NCBI RefSeq assembly: GCF_033126985.1
Contig: NZ_AP024714.1
Location: 186,001 to 250,000, forward strand
Direction of reading: 5' to 3'
Length of the DNA stretch: 64,000 nucleotides
Origin: Methylomarinovum caldicuralii
Lineage (GTDB): Bacteria > Pseudomonadota > Gammaproteobacteria > Methylococcales > Methylothermaceae
This document shows, piece by piece, positions 42,035-51,443 of the stretch (the first letter of the stretch is position 1; each line of letters opens with the position of its first letter). The notes under the pieces are model-generated. The model saw only the letters and a program-made list of their open reading frames with translations, did not search any database and was not told where the DNA came from. The translations under genes and the position numbers were made by a program.

Positions 42035-44185
42035 TCAGGCAGCCGGTTCCAGGTTAGCATACGCCAGCATCAGCCACTTGACACCTGCACCGTCGAAGTT
42101 CACCTGCACCCGGGCGTTTTTGCCCTGTCCCTCGCACTGGAGCACCGTGCCTTCGCCGAAGGCTTCATGGACCACCCGCTGCCCCAGCCGCAGGCCGCTC
42201 GCCTCGGCAGCGGCCGGGGTGACGGCTGCAGGACGGGTGATGCGGGCGGTTTCGCGGATCTGCTCCAGGTGTTCGGCGGGGATCTCGCGCAGGAAGCGGG
42301 ATTCGCGCGGATAGGTCTCGCGGCCGTAGAGGCGGCGGCATTCAGCGTGGGTCAGGTACAGCTTCTCCATCGCCCGGGTCATGCCGACGTAACACAGGCG
42401 GCGCTCCTCCTCCAGGCGGCCGGCGTCCTCGAGCGACTGCAGGGAGGGAAACAGCCCCTCCTCCATCCCAACCATGAACACCAGGGGGAATTCCAGCCCC
42501 TTGGCCGCATGCAGGGTCATGAGCTGGACGCTGTCCTCGTTCTCGCCGGCCTGGGTTTCGCCGGCCTCGAGGGCGGCGTTGGCGAGAAACGCATCCAGGG
42601 GCGACAGCTCCTCGTCCTCGTGGCTGAGGGCGAACTGGCGGGCGGCGTTGACCAGTTCCTTGAGGTTCTCCACCCGGACCTCGCCCTGATCGCCCTTTTC
42701 CCTGGCATAGTGGGCCAGCAGTCCTGTTCCCTCCACCACCTGCCTGACCTGATCCGGCAGGGACAGCGCGGCGGTGGCTTCGTCGAGGGCATCGACCAGC
42801 TGCAGGAATTTCCCCAGGGCGTTGCGGGCCCGGGCCGGCAGATCCTGGGAACGGCACAGGGATTCGGCGGCCCGCCACAGGGAGAGGCCCCGGTTGCGGG
42901 CGTGTTCGCGCACCGCATCGAGGGTGCGGGGGCCGATGCCGCGGGTGGGCAGGTTCACCACCCGTTCGAAGGAGGGATCGTCGTCGCGGCTGGCGAGCAG
43001 GCGCAGATAGGCCAGGGCGCTCTTGATCTCGGCGCGCTCGAAGAAGCGCAGGCCGCCATAGACCCGGTAGGGGATGCCGGCGGCGAGCAGCTGTTCTTCG
43101 AACAGGCGCGACTGGGCGTTGGAACGGTACAGGATCGCCGCCTCGCCGCCGCGGCGGCCGGATTCCAGCCACTGCTGGATGCGGCCGACGACGAAACGGG
43201 CCTCGTCGAGGTCGTTGAAGGCGGCATAGACCGAAATCGGCTCGCCCCTGTCGCCGGCGGTCCACAGTTTCTTGCCTAAGCGGCCGCTGTTATGGGCGAT
43301 GAGGGCGTTGGCGGCGTCGAGAATGTGGGCGGTGGAACGGTAGTTCTGCTCCAGCCGCACCAGACGGTGGCCGGGGCAGTCGGCCTGGAAGCGGCGGATG
43401 TTCTCGACCCGAGCCCCGCGCCAGCCGTAGATGGACTGGTCGTCGTCGCCGACCACGAACAGGTTGTCGCGCGTCTCGGTCAGAAGGCGCAGCCAGGCGT
43501 ACTGGATGGTGTTGGTGTCCTGGAACTCGTCCACCAGCACGTGGCCGAAGCGGCGGCGGTAGTGTTCCAGCAGCGCCGGCCGGTCGCGCAGCAGCTCGTG
43601 GGCCCGCAGCAGCAGCTCGCCGAAGTCCACCAGACCGGCGCGTTGGCACTGGCGCTCGTATTCCTGGTAGATGTCGAGCATCTGACGCTCGAACAGGTCG
43701 CCGGCGACGATATGCTGGGGGCGGCGACCTTCGTCCTTCTGGGCGTTGATGTACCACTGGATCTGCTGCGGCGGCCAGCGGCCTTCGTCCAGTTTCATTT
43801 CCCGCAGGATGCGGCGGATCAGGCGGTACTGGTCATCGCTGTCGAGCACCTGGAAGCCGTCGGGCAAGCCGGCCTCGGCGGCGTGGCGGCGCAGCAGGCG
43901 GTGGGCGAGGCCGTGGAAGGTGCCCAGCCACATGCCGCGGGTGTCGATGCCCAGCAGGGCCTCCACCCGGCCGCGCATCTCCCGTGCCGCCTTGTTGGTG
44001 AAGGTGACCACCATCAGGGCGTGGGGGCGCATGCCCTCCACCTCCATCAGCCAGGCCAGACGGTGGACCAGCACCCGGGTCTTGCCACTGCCGGCGCCGG
44101 CCAGCACCAGCACCGGCTGCAGGGGGGCGGAGACGGCCTCGCGCTGGGCGTCGTTGAGGGGATCGAGGATTGCGGTGATGTCCAT
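42035..44185 (-). CDS. uvrD: DNA helicase II (UvrD/PcrA type)
   Basis: SF1A 3'-5' helicase acting in nucleotide-excision and mismatch repair. 716 residues, normal length. Walker A LAGAGSGKTRVLVHR (about 30-44), LVTFTNKAA-type motif Ia (MVVTFTNKAAREM), Walker B LVDEFQDTN, QSIYGWRGA, RLEQNYRST, and the late MTLHAAKGLEFPLVF and YVGMTRAMEKLYL. The C-terminal Tudor-like tail (GEGTVLQCEGQGKNARVQVNF) binds RNA polymerase in related proteins. Stand-alone minus-strand gene between Uma2 and the DUF2892 gene. Confidence 0.96.
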   Translation of the reverse strand: MDITAILDPLNDAQREAVSAPLQPVLVLAGAGSGKTRVLVHRLAWLMEVEGMRPHALMVVTFTNKAAREMRGRVEALLGIDTRGMWLGTFHGLAHRLLRRHAAEAGLPDGFQVLDSDDQYRLIRRILREMKLDEGRWPPQQIQWYINAQKDEGRRPQHIVAGDLFERQMLDIYQEYERQCQRAGLVDFGELLLRAHELLRDRPALLEHYRRRFGHVLVDEFQDTNTIQYAWLRLLTETRDNLFVVGDDDQSIYGWRGARVENIRRFQADCPGHRLVRLEQNYRSTAHILDAANALIAHNSGRLGKKLWTAGDRGEPISVYAAFNDLDEARFVVGRIQQWLESGRRGGEAAILYRSNAQSRLFEEQLLAAGIPYRVYGGLRFFERAEIKSALAYLRLLASRDDDPSFERVVNLPTRGIGPRTLDAVREHARNRGLSLWRAAESLCRSQDLPARARNALGKFLQLVDALDEATAALSLPDQVRQVVEGTGLLAHYAREKGDQGEVRVENLKELVNAARQFALSHEDEELSPLDAFLANAALEAGETQAGENEDSVQLMTLHAAKGLEFPLVFMVGMEEGLFPSLQSLEDAGRLEEERRLCYVGMTRAMEKLYLTHAECRRLYGRETYPRESRFLREIPAEHLEQIRETARITRPAAVTPAAAEASGLRLGQRVVHEAFGEGTVLQCEGQGKNARVQVNFDGAGVKWLMLAYANLEPAA

Positions 44186-44268
44186 GAGGGCTTTATTTTA
44201 GCGGACCGGGACCCCACTATTTGCGTTATACTACCGCCCAGTTTCACAACCGCTTGCGGAGGTACGTC

Positions 44269-44601
44269 ATGGAATTCGATTTCAAGCGCATGTTCAAGTA
44301 CGAACGCAACGTCGGCGACCGGGACCGCCAGATCCGCTACGGTGTCGGCGCCCTGTCCGTCCTGATCTCACTGTTTCTGGGCAGCATTCCGCTGCTGCTG
44401 CTGGGCATCGCGCTGCTGGTATCCGGCTTCACGCGATTCTGCCCGATCTACGCCGGAATGGGCAGGAGCACCCTGCCGCCGTGCTGCGCTGGCAAGATGA
44501 AGGAAAAAGAGTCCCACGGCTGCTGCGGCGGCGAGGAAAAGAAGGCCGAAGCCGGTGAACACGCCTGCTGCGGCGGCGAAAACCACGGACACGCCCACTG
44601 A
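44269..44601 (+). CDS. DUF2892-type membrane protein with Cys/His-rich tail
   Basis: A 110-residue protein. The N-terminal part (about 5-65; NVGDRDRQIRYGVGALSVLISLF, LLLLGIALLVSGFTRFCPIY) is the two-helix DUF2892 membrane fold seen in YgaP-like proteins. The last 40 residues are unusual: three CC pairs (PPCCAG, GCCGG, ACCGG) and a GHAH end in a Glu/Lys-rich linker, which looks like a soft-metal binding tail. ATG 44269 follows GGAGG. Function unknown; metal storage or delivery is inference. Confidence 0.75.
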   Translation: MEFDFKRMFKYERNVGDRDRQIRYGVGALSVLISLFLGSIPLLLLGIALLVSGFTRFCPIYAGMGRSTLPPCCAGKMKEKESHGCCGGEEKKAEAGEHACCGGENHGHAH

Positions 44602-44708
44602 CGCCATCCCCCCCAGCGCAGGGACGCGCGCATTCCTCATCCCTCTCCATCCTCGACGATACTTACTCCCGACAACCGGGAACGCGGTCTGCTGCGCCAG
44701 CATTTCGC

Positions 44709-45146
44709 TCAGTCGCGGCGCTGATAGTCCCCCTCGATCACCGTCGGCCCGCGGCCACCGCTGCCCGGGCCGGAGGGCGGGCGCTGGATCAGCCAGCGTT
44801 TGAGCACGTACCGGGCGATGCGCCGCCGGGTGGTCGGCAGCAGGCACAGAAAACCCAGAAAGTCGGTGAAAAAGCCCGGCGTCAGGAGCAGCGCCCCGCC
44901 CACCAGCAGAATCGGACCCTCGACGATCTCCAGGGCCGGAATCTTGCCCTGGGCCAGGGCCTGCTGCAGCCGGAACCAGGTGTGGAAGCCCTCGATGCGC
45001 AGCAGCCACGCCCCCAGCACAGCGGTGAACACCACCATGGCGATGGTGGGAATGGGTCCGATGATGCCGCCGATCACCAGCAGCAGATAAATCTCGATCA
45101 GCGGGACGATGAGAAAGAGGAGGAAAAGCAGGCGGAAGGGGTGCAT
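44709..45146 (-). CDS. fxsA: FxsA family membrane protein
   Basis: A 145-residue inner-membrane protein of the FxsA family, known as a suppressor of F-exclusion of phage T7 in E. coli; its normal role is unclear. Three to four hydrophobic helices with VPLIEIYLLLVIGGIIG, GAWLLRIEG and GALLLTPGFFTDFLGFL, the family's conserved blocks. Divergent from cutA. Confidence 0.9.
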   Translation of the reverse strand: MHPFRLLFLLFLIVPLIEIYLLLVIGGIIGPIPTIAMVVFTAVLGAWLLRIEGFHTWFRLQQALAQGKIPALEIVEGPILLVGGALLLTPGFFTDFLGFLCLLPTTRRRIARYVLKRWLIQRPPSGPGSGGRGPTVIEGDYQRRD

Positions 45147-45201
45147 GATTTTTGGGTTATGATGATGCGATTGATGATCGTTTCATTATGACATTTTCCC
45201 A

Positions 45202-45528
45202 ATGCCCACACACTACCGCATCGTCCTGTGCACCTGCCCCGATCCGGACACCGCCACCGGGCTGGCCCGCCGGCTCGTGGAGGCGCGGCTGGCCGCCTGC
45301 GTCAACGTCGTCCCCGGGCTGACCTCGGTCTATGCCTGGCAGGGCAGGATCGAAACCGACCACGAAGTCCTGCTGCTGGCCAAGACCCGCGCCGACCGCT
45401 TCGAGGCCCTGGCCGACTACCTCCGCCGCCATCACCCTTATGAACTTCCGGAAATCGTCGCGGTCCCCATCGAACAGGGCGATTCCCCTTATCTGCAATG
45501 GATCGATTCATGGCTCGACGCTTCCTGA
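45202..45528 (+). CDS. cutA: CutA divalent-cation tolerance protein
   Basis: A 108-residue trimeric ferredoxin-like protein linked to copper tolerance. CTCPDPDTATGLARRLVEARLAACVNVVPG, the SVYAWQGRIE block and HPYELPEIVAVPI are family hallmarks. Its end overlaps the dsbD start, a conserved gene pair in gammaproteobacteria. Confidence 0.94.
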   Translation: MPTHYRIVLCTCPDPDTATGLARRLVEARLAACVNVVPGLTSVYAWQGRIETDHEVLLLAKTRADRFEALADYLRRHHPYELPEIVAVPIEQGDSPYLQWIDSWLDAS

Positions 45529-47321
45529 TTCTGCTGCTGCTTGTAGCGGCGCCGCTGCTGCAGGCGGCCAACCCGCTGGAAAAGTTGGGCTTAAGCCTGT
45601 TCCAGGACGAACTGCTGCCGGCGGACGAAGCCTTCCGCCTGGAGGCCGAGGTGCGCGCCCCGGACACCGTCGTCCTGCGCTGGCAGATCGCCGACGGCTA
45701 CTATCTTTACCGCGACCGGCTTCGCGCCGAGTCGCTGACCCCGGCGGTCACCCCCGGTCCGCTGCGGCTGCCGCCCGGCCTTCCCAAGACCGATCCTGAA
45801 TTCGGCAGCGTGGAAATCTACCACGGCCGGGTGGAGAGCATCCTGCCGCTGCGGCAACGCCCGCCGGACGGCACCGCGCTGAGGCTCAAAGTCCGCTATC
45901 AGGGCTGTGCCGAAAAGGGCATCTGCTATCCGCCCATCGCCAAAACCGTGCGTCTGACCCTGCCGCCGGCGGCCCGGACCGCACCGGCGGCAACCGCCCC
46001 CGATACGGCCGCCCCGCTGGCGGAGCAGGACCGCATCGCCCGCGCCATCCGCAATCAGAGCTTCTGGCTGACCCTGGCGAGCTTCCTCGGCTTCGGCATC
46101 CTGCTGGCGTTCACCCCCTGCTGCTTTCCGATGCTGCCGATCCTGTCGGGCATCATCGTCGGCCACGGCCACCGCATCACCACCGCGCGCGCCTTCTTCC
46201 TGTCGCTGACCTACGTGCTGGCCTCGGCCCTGACCTACACCGTCTTCGGGGTGCTGGCGGGCCTGTTCGGCGCCAACCTGCAGGCGGTCTTCCAGCATCC
46301 CTGGGTTATCGCCGCCTTCGCCGCCCTGTTCGTGGCCCTGGCCCTGTCCATGTTCGGCCTCTACGAACTGCAGATGCCCGCCAGCTGGCAGACCCGCCTC
46401 AGCCGCCTCCAGGGTCACGGAGGCAGCCTGGTCAACGCGGCGGTGATGGGGGTGCTGTCGGCCCTGATCGTCGGCCCCTGCGTCGCCGCCCCTTTGGCCG
46501 GGGCGCTGATCTACATCGGCCAGACCGGCGACGCCCTGCTGGGCGGCGCGGCCCTGTTCGCCATGGGGCTGGGCATGGGGCTGCCACTGCTGGCGGTCGG
46601 CACTTCGGCCGGCCGCCTGCTGCCCAAAGCCGGGCTGTGGATGAACACGGTCAAGGCGGTGTTCGGAGTGGTGATGCTGGGGGTGGCGATCTGGATGCTG
46701 GCGCGCATCCTGCCGCCGGCGCTCACCCTGCTGCTGTGGGCCCTGTGGCTGATCGTGCCGGCCATCTACCTGGGCGCCGCCACACCGCTGCCGGAGACGG
46801 CCTCCCACAGCCGCCGGCTGGGAAAGGCCCTGGGAGTGGTGATGCTGACCTACGGCATCCTGCTGCTGGTGGGGCTGGCCGCCGGCAGCCGCGACGTCTT
46901 CCAACCCCTCAAGGGGCTGATGGTCCAGGCCCGGATGCCTGCGGCCGCTTCCCTGCAGCCTCAGACCGTCGCCTCGCCCGCCGAGCTCGAGCAGGCCCTG
47001 ACCCAAGCCCGGGGACGCTGGACGATGCTCGATTTCTATGCCGACTGGTGCATCTCCTGCAAGGAGCTGGAGCACCAGACCTTCACCGATCCCGGCGTCC
47101 GCCAGGCCCTCGCCACCCTGAGGTTGCTCAAGGCCGACGTCACCGCCAACAGCGAAGCCCAGCGGCGCCTGCTGCGACAGTTCGACCTCGTCGGCCCGCC
47201 GGCGCTGGTCTTTTTCGATCCCCAGGGGCGGGAATGCCGCGCGGCGCGGCTGGTCGGCTACGTCGATGCGGAGGCCTTCCTGCGTCATCTGCGGAGCCTG
47301 CCCCGGCGCTGCCCCGCCTGA
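45510..47321 (+). CDS. dsbD: Thiol:disulfide interchange protein DsbD
   Basis: Inner-membrane protein that carries electrons from cytoplasmic thioredoxin to periplasmic reductases. 603 residues from ATG 45510. Signal peptide (about 1-20), periplasmic alpha domain with CAEKGICYPP (about 130-139), eight-helix beta domain with FTPCCFPMLP and IVGPCVAAPLAGA supplying the two redox Cys, and C-terminal thioredoxin-like gamma domain with FYADWCISCKEL. All six expected Cys are present, plus a second Cys next to the first membrane Cys. The start overlaps the end of cutA. Confidence 0.95.
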   Translation: MARRFLILLLLVAAPLLQAANPLEKLGLSLFQDELLPADEAFRLEAEVRAPDTVVLRWQIADGYYLYRDRLRAESLTPAVTPGPLRLPPGLPKTDPEFGSVEIYHGRVESILPLRQRPPDGTALRLKVRYQGCAEKGICYPPIAKTVRLTLPPAARTAPAATAPDTAAPLAEQDRIARAIRNQSFWLTLASFLGFGILLAFTPCCFPMLPILSGIIVGHGHRITTARAFFLSLTYVLASALTYTVFGVLAGLFGANLQAVFQHPWVIAAFAALFVALALSMFGLYELQMPASWQTRLSRLQGHGGSLVNAAVMGVLSALIVGPCVAAPLAGALIYIGQTGDALLGGAALFAMGLGMGLPLLAVGTSAGRLLPKAGLWMNTVKAVFGVVMLGVAIWMLARILPPALTLLLWALWLIVPAIYLGAATPLPETASHSRRLGKALGVVMLTYGILLLVGLAAGSRDVFQPLKGLMVQARMPAAASLQPQTVASPAELEQALTQARGRWTMLDFYADWCISCKELEHQTFTDPGVRQALATLRLLKADVTANSEAQRRLLRQFDLVGPPALVFFDPQGRECRAARLVGYVDAEAFLRHLRSLPRRCPA

Positions 47322-47439
47322 GGGCCCAGGGCTCCATCTATTCCTGCCTCCTCGACCCTTACCCAAGTAGCCGCCGTTCTGGACAAAATCCGGCCACTTC
47401 TGCACAATAACCCCGATTTTTTCACCTTTTCCGCACACG

Positions 47440-47883
47440 ATGGCGCGCATTTCCGTTCTCAACGGCCCCAATCTCAACCTCCTCGGCACCCGCGAACCGG
47501 AGGTTTACGGCACCACCACCCTGGCTGACATCGAACGGCGCCTGCGTGAACAGGCCCGGCGTCAGGGGCACGAACTGGATTTTCAGCAAAGCAACGCTGA
47601 ACACGTGCTGGTGGAAACCATTCATGAGGCCTGGCGTCGTCAGGTCGCCTTCATCCTCATCAATCCGGGCGCCTTCACTCATACCAGCGTGGCCCTGCGC
47701 GACGCCTTCCTGGCAACCCGCATCCCCTTCATCGAGGTGCACCTCTCCAACATCCACGCCCGCGAGCCGTTCCGGCATCACTCCTACCTGTCCGACATCG
47801 CCCGGGGCGTCATTTGCGGGCTGGGGGCCCTGGGATACGAACTTGCGCTGCAAGCCGCCATTCATCACATCCGCGAGACCTGA
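47440..47883 (+). CDS. aroQ: 3-dehydroquinate dehydratase, type II
   Basis: Third step of the shikimate pathway: 3-dehydroquinate to 3-dehydroshikimate. 147 residues, dodecameric family. [18 protein letters not shown] with the catalytic Tyr, [26 protein letters not shown] and [17 protein letters not shown] with the active-site His. First of aroQ-accB-accC, a standard gammaproteobacterial arrangement. Confidence 0.96.
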   Translation: MARISVLNGPNLNLLGTREPEVYGTTTLADIERRLREQARRQGHELDFQQSNAEHVLVETIHEAWRRQVAFILINPGAFTHTSVALRDAFLATRIPFIEVHLSNIHAREPFRHHSYLSDIARGVICGLGALGYELALQAAIHHIRET

Positions 47884-47891
47884 GGTTATGT

Positions 47892-48362
47892 ATGGACATT
47901 AGAAAAATTAAAAAGCTGCTCGAACTGCTCGAAGACACCAGCATCGCCGAAATCGAGATTCACGAAGGGGAGGAGTCGGTCCGCATCACCCGCGTCAGCC
48001 AGACCCAGCAGACCGTGGTGCAGGTGCCGGCGGCGGAAATCCAGCCGGCTCCGCAGCCGGTCCAGCCGGCCGCCCCGGCGGAAGAGGCCCCGGCCGCCGA
48101 AGCCGCCAGCGAGGAGGAGGAACTGAAGGGCCACATCGTCCGCTCCCCCATGGTCGGCACCTTCTACCGCGCCCCCGCCCCCGGCGCCAAGCCTTTCGTC
48201 GAGGTAGGCCAGCACGTCAACGTCGGCGACACCCTGTGCATCATCGAGGCGATGAAGATCCTCAACCAGATCGAGGCGGACAAATCCGGCGTCGTCACCA
48301 AAATCCTGGTGGAGGACGGCCAGCCGGTGGAGTACAACCAGCCGCTGTTCGTGATCGAATAA
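47892..48362 (+). CDS. accB: Biotin carboxyl carrier protein of acetyl-CoA carboxylase
   Basis: Carries CO2 on biotin between biotin carboxylase and carboxyltransferase in the first step of fatty-acid synthesis. 156 residues. N-terminal [20 protein letters not shown], an Ala/Pro/Glu linker (about 55-80), and the biotinyl domain with [12 protein letters not shown], Lys being biotinylated. ATG 47892 is chosen over in-frame upstream starts that lie inside aroQ. Confidence 0.97.
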   Translation: MDIRKIKKLLELLEDTSIAEIEIHEGEESVRITRVSQTQQTVVQVPAAEIQPAPQPVQPAAPAEEAPAAEAASEEEELKGHIVRSPMVGTFYRAPAPGAKPFVEVGQHVNVGDTLCIIEAMKILNQIEADKSGVVTKILVEDGQPVEYNQPLFVIE

Positions 48363-48378
48363 GACAGGGATGCCCGAC

Positions 48379-49725
48379 ATGCTCGACAAGATCGTCATCG
48401 CCAACCGGGGCGAGATCGCCCTGCGCATCCTGCGCGCCTGCCGCGAACTGGGGGTGCGCGCCGTCGCCGTCCACTCCGAGGCCGACCGCGACCTCAAGCA
48501 CGTGCTCATGGCCGACGAATCGGTGTGCATCGGCCCGCCGCCATCCTCCGACAGTTATCTCAACATCCCCGCCATCATCAGCGCCGCCGAGGTCACCGAT
48601 GCGGTCGCCATCCATCCCGGCTACGGCTTTCTCGCCGAAAACGCCGATTTCGCCGAACGGGTGATCCAGAGCGGCTTCATCTTCATCGGCCCGCGGCCGG
48701 AAACCATCCGCCTGATGGGGGACAAGATCTCCGCCAAGGAGGCCATGAAGCGGGCCGGGGTGCCCTGCGTGCCCGGCTCCGACGCCCCCCTGAGCGACGA
48801 CCTGGACGAAAACCTGCGCCTGGCACGGGAAATCGGGTTTCCGGTCATCGTCAAGGCGGCCGCCGGCGGCGGGGGACGCGGCATGCGGGTGGTGCACTCG
48901 GAGGCGGCGCTTGCCAACGCCATCACCATCACCCGCAGCGAGGCCCGCACCGCCTTCGGCAGCGACGAGCTCTACATGGAGAAATTCCTGGAGAAGCCGC
49001 GCCACATTGAGATCCAGGTGCTGGCCGACAGCCACGGCAATGTCATCCACCTGGGGGAACGCGACTGCTCCATGCAGCGCCGCCACCAGAAGGTCATCGA
49101 GGAGGCCCCGGCCCCGGGCATCACCGAAGAGCAGCGCCGCTTCATCGGCGAGCGCTGCGTCGAGGCCTGCCGGGAGATCGGGTACCTGGGGGCCGGCACC
49201 TTCGAGTTCCTGTACGAGGACGGGGAGTTCTACTTTATCGAGATGAACACCCGCATCCAGGTGGAACATCCGGTCACCGAGATGGTCACCGGGGTGGATC
49301 TGATCAAGGAACAGCTGCGCATCGCCGCCGGCGAGCCTTTGTCCTACGCCCAGCAGGACATCGTCATCCGCGGCCATGCGGTGGAATGCCGCGTCAACGC
49401 CGAAGATCCGGAAACCTTCATGCCCTCCCCCGGCCCCATCGAGCAGTTGCACCTGCCCGGCGGCCCCGGCATCCGGGTGGACACCCATATCTACGCCGGC
49501 TACAAGGTGCCGCCCTACTACGACTCGATGATCGGCAAGCTCATCGCCCACGGCGAAACCCGCGACAGCGCCCTGGCGCGGATGCGCACGGCCCTGAGCG
49601 AAACCATCGTCACCGGCATCAAGACCAACGTTCCCCTGCTGGCGCGCATCGTCAGCGACAGCGGTTTCCGCGCCGGCGGCCAGACCATCCATTATCTGGA
49701 AGACCTGCTCGGCTTGCGGGAGTGA
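48379..49725 (+). CDS. accC: Biotin carboxylase subunit of acetyl-CoA carboxylase
   Basis: ATP-dependent carboxylation of biotin on AccB. 448 residues. [20 protein letters not shown], the Gly-rich ATP-grasp loop [14 protein letters not shown], the [15 protein letters not shown] block, [14 protein letters not shown] and the C-terminal lid. Two in-frame starts exist; ATG 48379 gives the usual N-terminus and the better distance to CAGGGA. Cotranscribed with accB. Confidence 0.97.
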   Translation: MLDKIVIANRGEIALRILRACRELGVRAVAVHSEADRDLKHVLMADESVCIGPPPSSDSYLNIPAIISAAEVTDAVAIHPGYGFLAENADFAERVIQSGFIFIGPRPETIRLMGDKISAKEAMKRAGVPCVPGSDAPLSDDLDENLRLAREIGFPVIVKAAAGGGGRGMRVVHSEAALANAITITRSEARTAFGSDELYMEKFLEKPRHIEIQVLADSHGNVIHLGERDCSMQRRHQKVIEEAPAPGITEEQRRFIGERCVEACREIGYLGAGTFEFLYEDGEFYFIEMNTRIQVEHPVTEMVTGVDLIKEQLRIAAGEPLSYAQQDIVIRGHAVECRVNAEDPETFMPSPGPIEQLHLPGGPGIRVDTHIYAGYKVPPYYDSMIGKLIAHGETRDSALARMRTALSETIVTGIKTNVPLLARIVSDSGFRAGGQTIHYLEDLLGLRE

Positions 49726-49794
49726 CGAGAATCCTCAGGCGGCGGGAGACGGCCTGCGACACCTGTGGTTGGATTAATACGGAACGGAACCACG

Positions 49795-50664
49795 ATGGCC
49801 TGGCGTCAGCTCTCCTTCACCCTGCCGCAAGCGCTGGCCGACGAGGTCAGCGACCGCCTGGACCTGCTCGGCGCCCAGGCGGTCACCTTCTCCGAGGGTG
49901 GCGACGAGGAACTTTTCGAGCCGCTGCCGGGCGAAACCCCGCTGTGGCAGCAGACCCGCGCCACCGCCCTGTTCGATCCAGACACCGACACCCACGCCAT
50001 CGCCGACCAGCTCCAAGCCGAATTCCCCCAGCTCCAGGACTGGCTCCACGAAACCCTGGCCGACCAGCCCTGGGAACGGGCCTGGCTGGAACACTTCCAA
50101 CCGCTGAACTTCGGCCGCCTGTGGGTCTGTCCCAGCGGCCAGACCCCACCCGACCCGGACGCCGTCTGCCTGACCCTCGACCCCGGCCTGGCCTTCGGCA
50201 CCGGCACCCATCCCACCACCGCCCTGTGCCTGGAATGGCTCGCCGAGGCGCCGCTAGCCGGCAAAACCGTGATCGACTACGGCTGCGGCTCCGGCATCCT
50301 CGCCATCGCCGCCCTGCTGCTGGGGGCCGAGCGGGCCGTCGCCTGCGACATCGACCCCCAGGCCCTGAGCGCCACCTACGACAACGCCCTCAAGAACCGG
50401 GTCGCCGACCGCCTGCACTGCTGCGATCCCGAGCGGATGCCCGGGGAAGCGGCCGATATCGTCATCGCCAACATCCTCGCCGGCCCGCTGGTGGAACTCG
50501 CCCCCCGGCTGACGGCCCTGACCCGAAGCGGTGGCCGGCTGGTGCTCTCCGGCCTGCTCGAAAGTCAGCTGCCGGCGGTGCGGCAGGCTTACCGGGAACA
50601 CTTCGACTTCGACGTGCCGGCGGTGCTGGAAGGCTGGGGACGGCTGCACGGTCTAAAATACTGA
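49795..50664 (+). CDS. prmA: Ribosomal protein L11 methyltransferase
   Basis: SAM-dependent enzyme that trimethylates L11. 289 residues. N-terminal substrate-recognition domain (about 1-100) with WERAWLEHFQPLNFGRLWVCP, and the Rossmann part with LDPGLAFGTGTHPTTALCLEWL, VIDYGCGSGILAIAALLLGA and DIVIANILAGPL. ATG 49795 is used. Its TGA overlaps the next ATG (TGATG). Confidence 0.96.
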   Translation: MAWRQLSFTLPQALADEVSDRLDLLGAQAVTFSEGGDEELFEPLPGETPLWQQTRATALFDPDTDTHAIADQLQAEFPQLQDWLHETLADQPWERAWLEHFQPLNFGRLWVCPSGQTPPDPDAVCLTLDPGLAFGTGTHPTTALCLEWLAEAPLAGKTVIDYGCGSGILAIAALLLGAERAVACDIDPQALSATYDNALKNRVADRLHCCDPERMPGEAADIVIANILAGPLVELAPRLTALTRSGGRLVLSGLLESQLPAVRQAYREHFDFDVPAVLEGWGRLHGLKY

Positions 50665-51443
50665 TGTACACCCGCTGCCCCCAGTGCGGAACGGTCTATC
50701 GCATCGAAGCCCGGCAGCTGCGTCAGGGCCGGGGCGAGGCGATCTGTCAGCGCTGCGGCATCATCTTCGGCGCCCTGGAGAGCCTGGGGGAGCACGTGGA
50801 AGAAGCCCTGGCGGATCACAGCGGCTGCCTGCTGGAATTGCCGGAACTGGGCGCCGCCGAGGCGGTCGCCGTCACCCCGGAACCGGGGCCGGCCCAGGAA
50901 ACGACGGTGGAAATCCCAGAGGAAACCCCGGTGAAGGAATCCCCCCTGCCCGAAACCGAAGACGCCGCCCCAACCGGCGGCGGCCACTGGTACTGGCCTG
51001 CCGCTGCTGCCGCGCTCGGCGTGCTGCTGCTGGTCCAGATCTTCCTGGTCGCGAAAGACCGGCTGACGCAGATGCCGCAGCTGCGCCCCGTGCTGGAAAC
51101 CCTCTGCCACGGCCTCGGCTGCCGGCTGCCGCCTTTCCGCAACCTGAACGAAATCCAGGTGGTGGACCGCGCCCTCTATCCCGCCAGGGAGCGGGCCAAC
51201 GCGTACGATCTCTACCTGGTCATCGTCAACCAGGCACCCTACCCCCAACCTTACCCGCTCCTGAAACTGACCCTGACCGCCCTGGATGGCAGCCCCATCG
51301 CCACCCGCATCTTCAAACCGGAGGAATACTTGAAGACCCGCAATCCCCCCCTGATGCCCCCCTACCGGATGATCTTCGTCGAACTGCGACTGGCCGCCCC
51401 CAAGCGGGAAGTGGGGGGCTTCCAATTCGAGCTCCTGTCATGA
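50664..51443 (+). CDS. Zinc-ribbon DUF3426 membrane protein
   Basis: A 259-residue protein with an N-terminal MJ0042-type zinc ribbon (CPQCGTVYRI and CQRCG), an acidic Pro/Glu linker (about 65-105), one membrane helix (about 110-130; WYWPAAAAALGVLLLVQIFLV) and a periplasmic DUF3426 domain with YDLYLVIVNQAPYPQPYPLL and FKPEEYL. Conserved next to prmA in gammaproteobacteria; function unknown. Overlaps prmA at TGATG and rlmI at ATGA. Confidence 0.88.
   Translation: MYTRCPQCGTVYRIEARQLRQGRGEAICQRCGIIFGALESLGEHVEEALADHSGCLLELPELGAAEAVAVTPEPGPAQETTVEIPEETPVKESPLPETEDAAPTGGGHWYWPAAAAALGVLLLVQIFLVAKDRLTQMPQLRPVLETLCHGLGCRLPPFRNLNEIQVVDRALYPARERANAYDLYLVIVNQAPYPQPYPLLKLTLTALDGSPIATRIFKPEEYLKTRNPPLMPPYRMIFVELRLAAPKREVGGFQFELLS

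Noticed and set aside
45591-47489. 632-residue minus-strand reading frame
   Set aside because: It is the shadow of dsbD: Gln/Gly/His-rich composition, no domains, no ribosome site.
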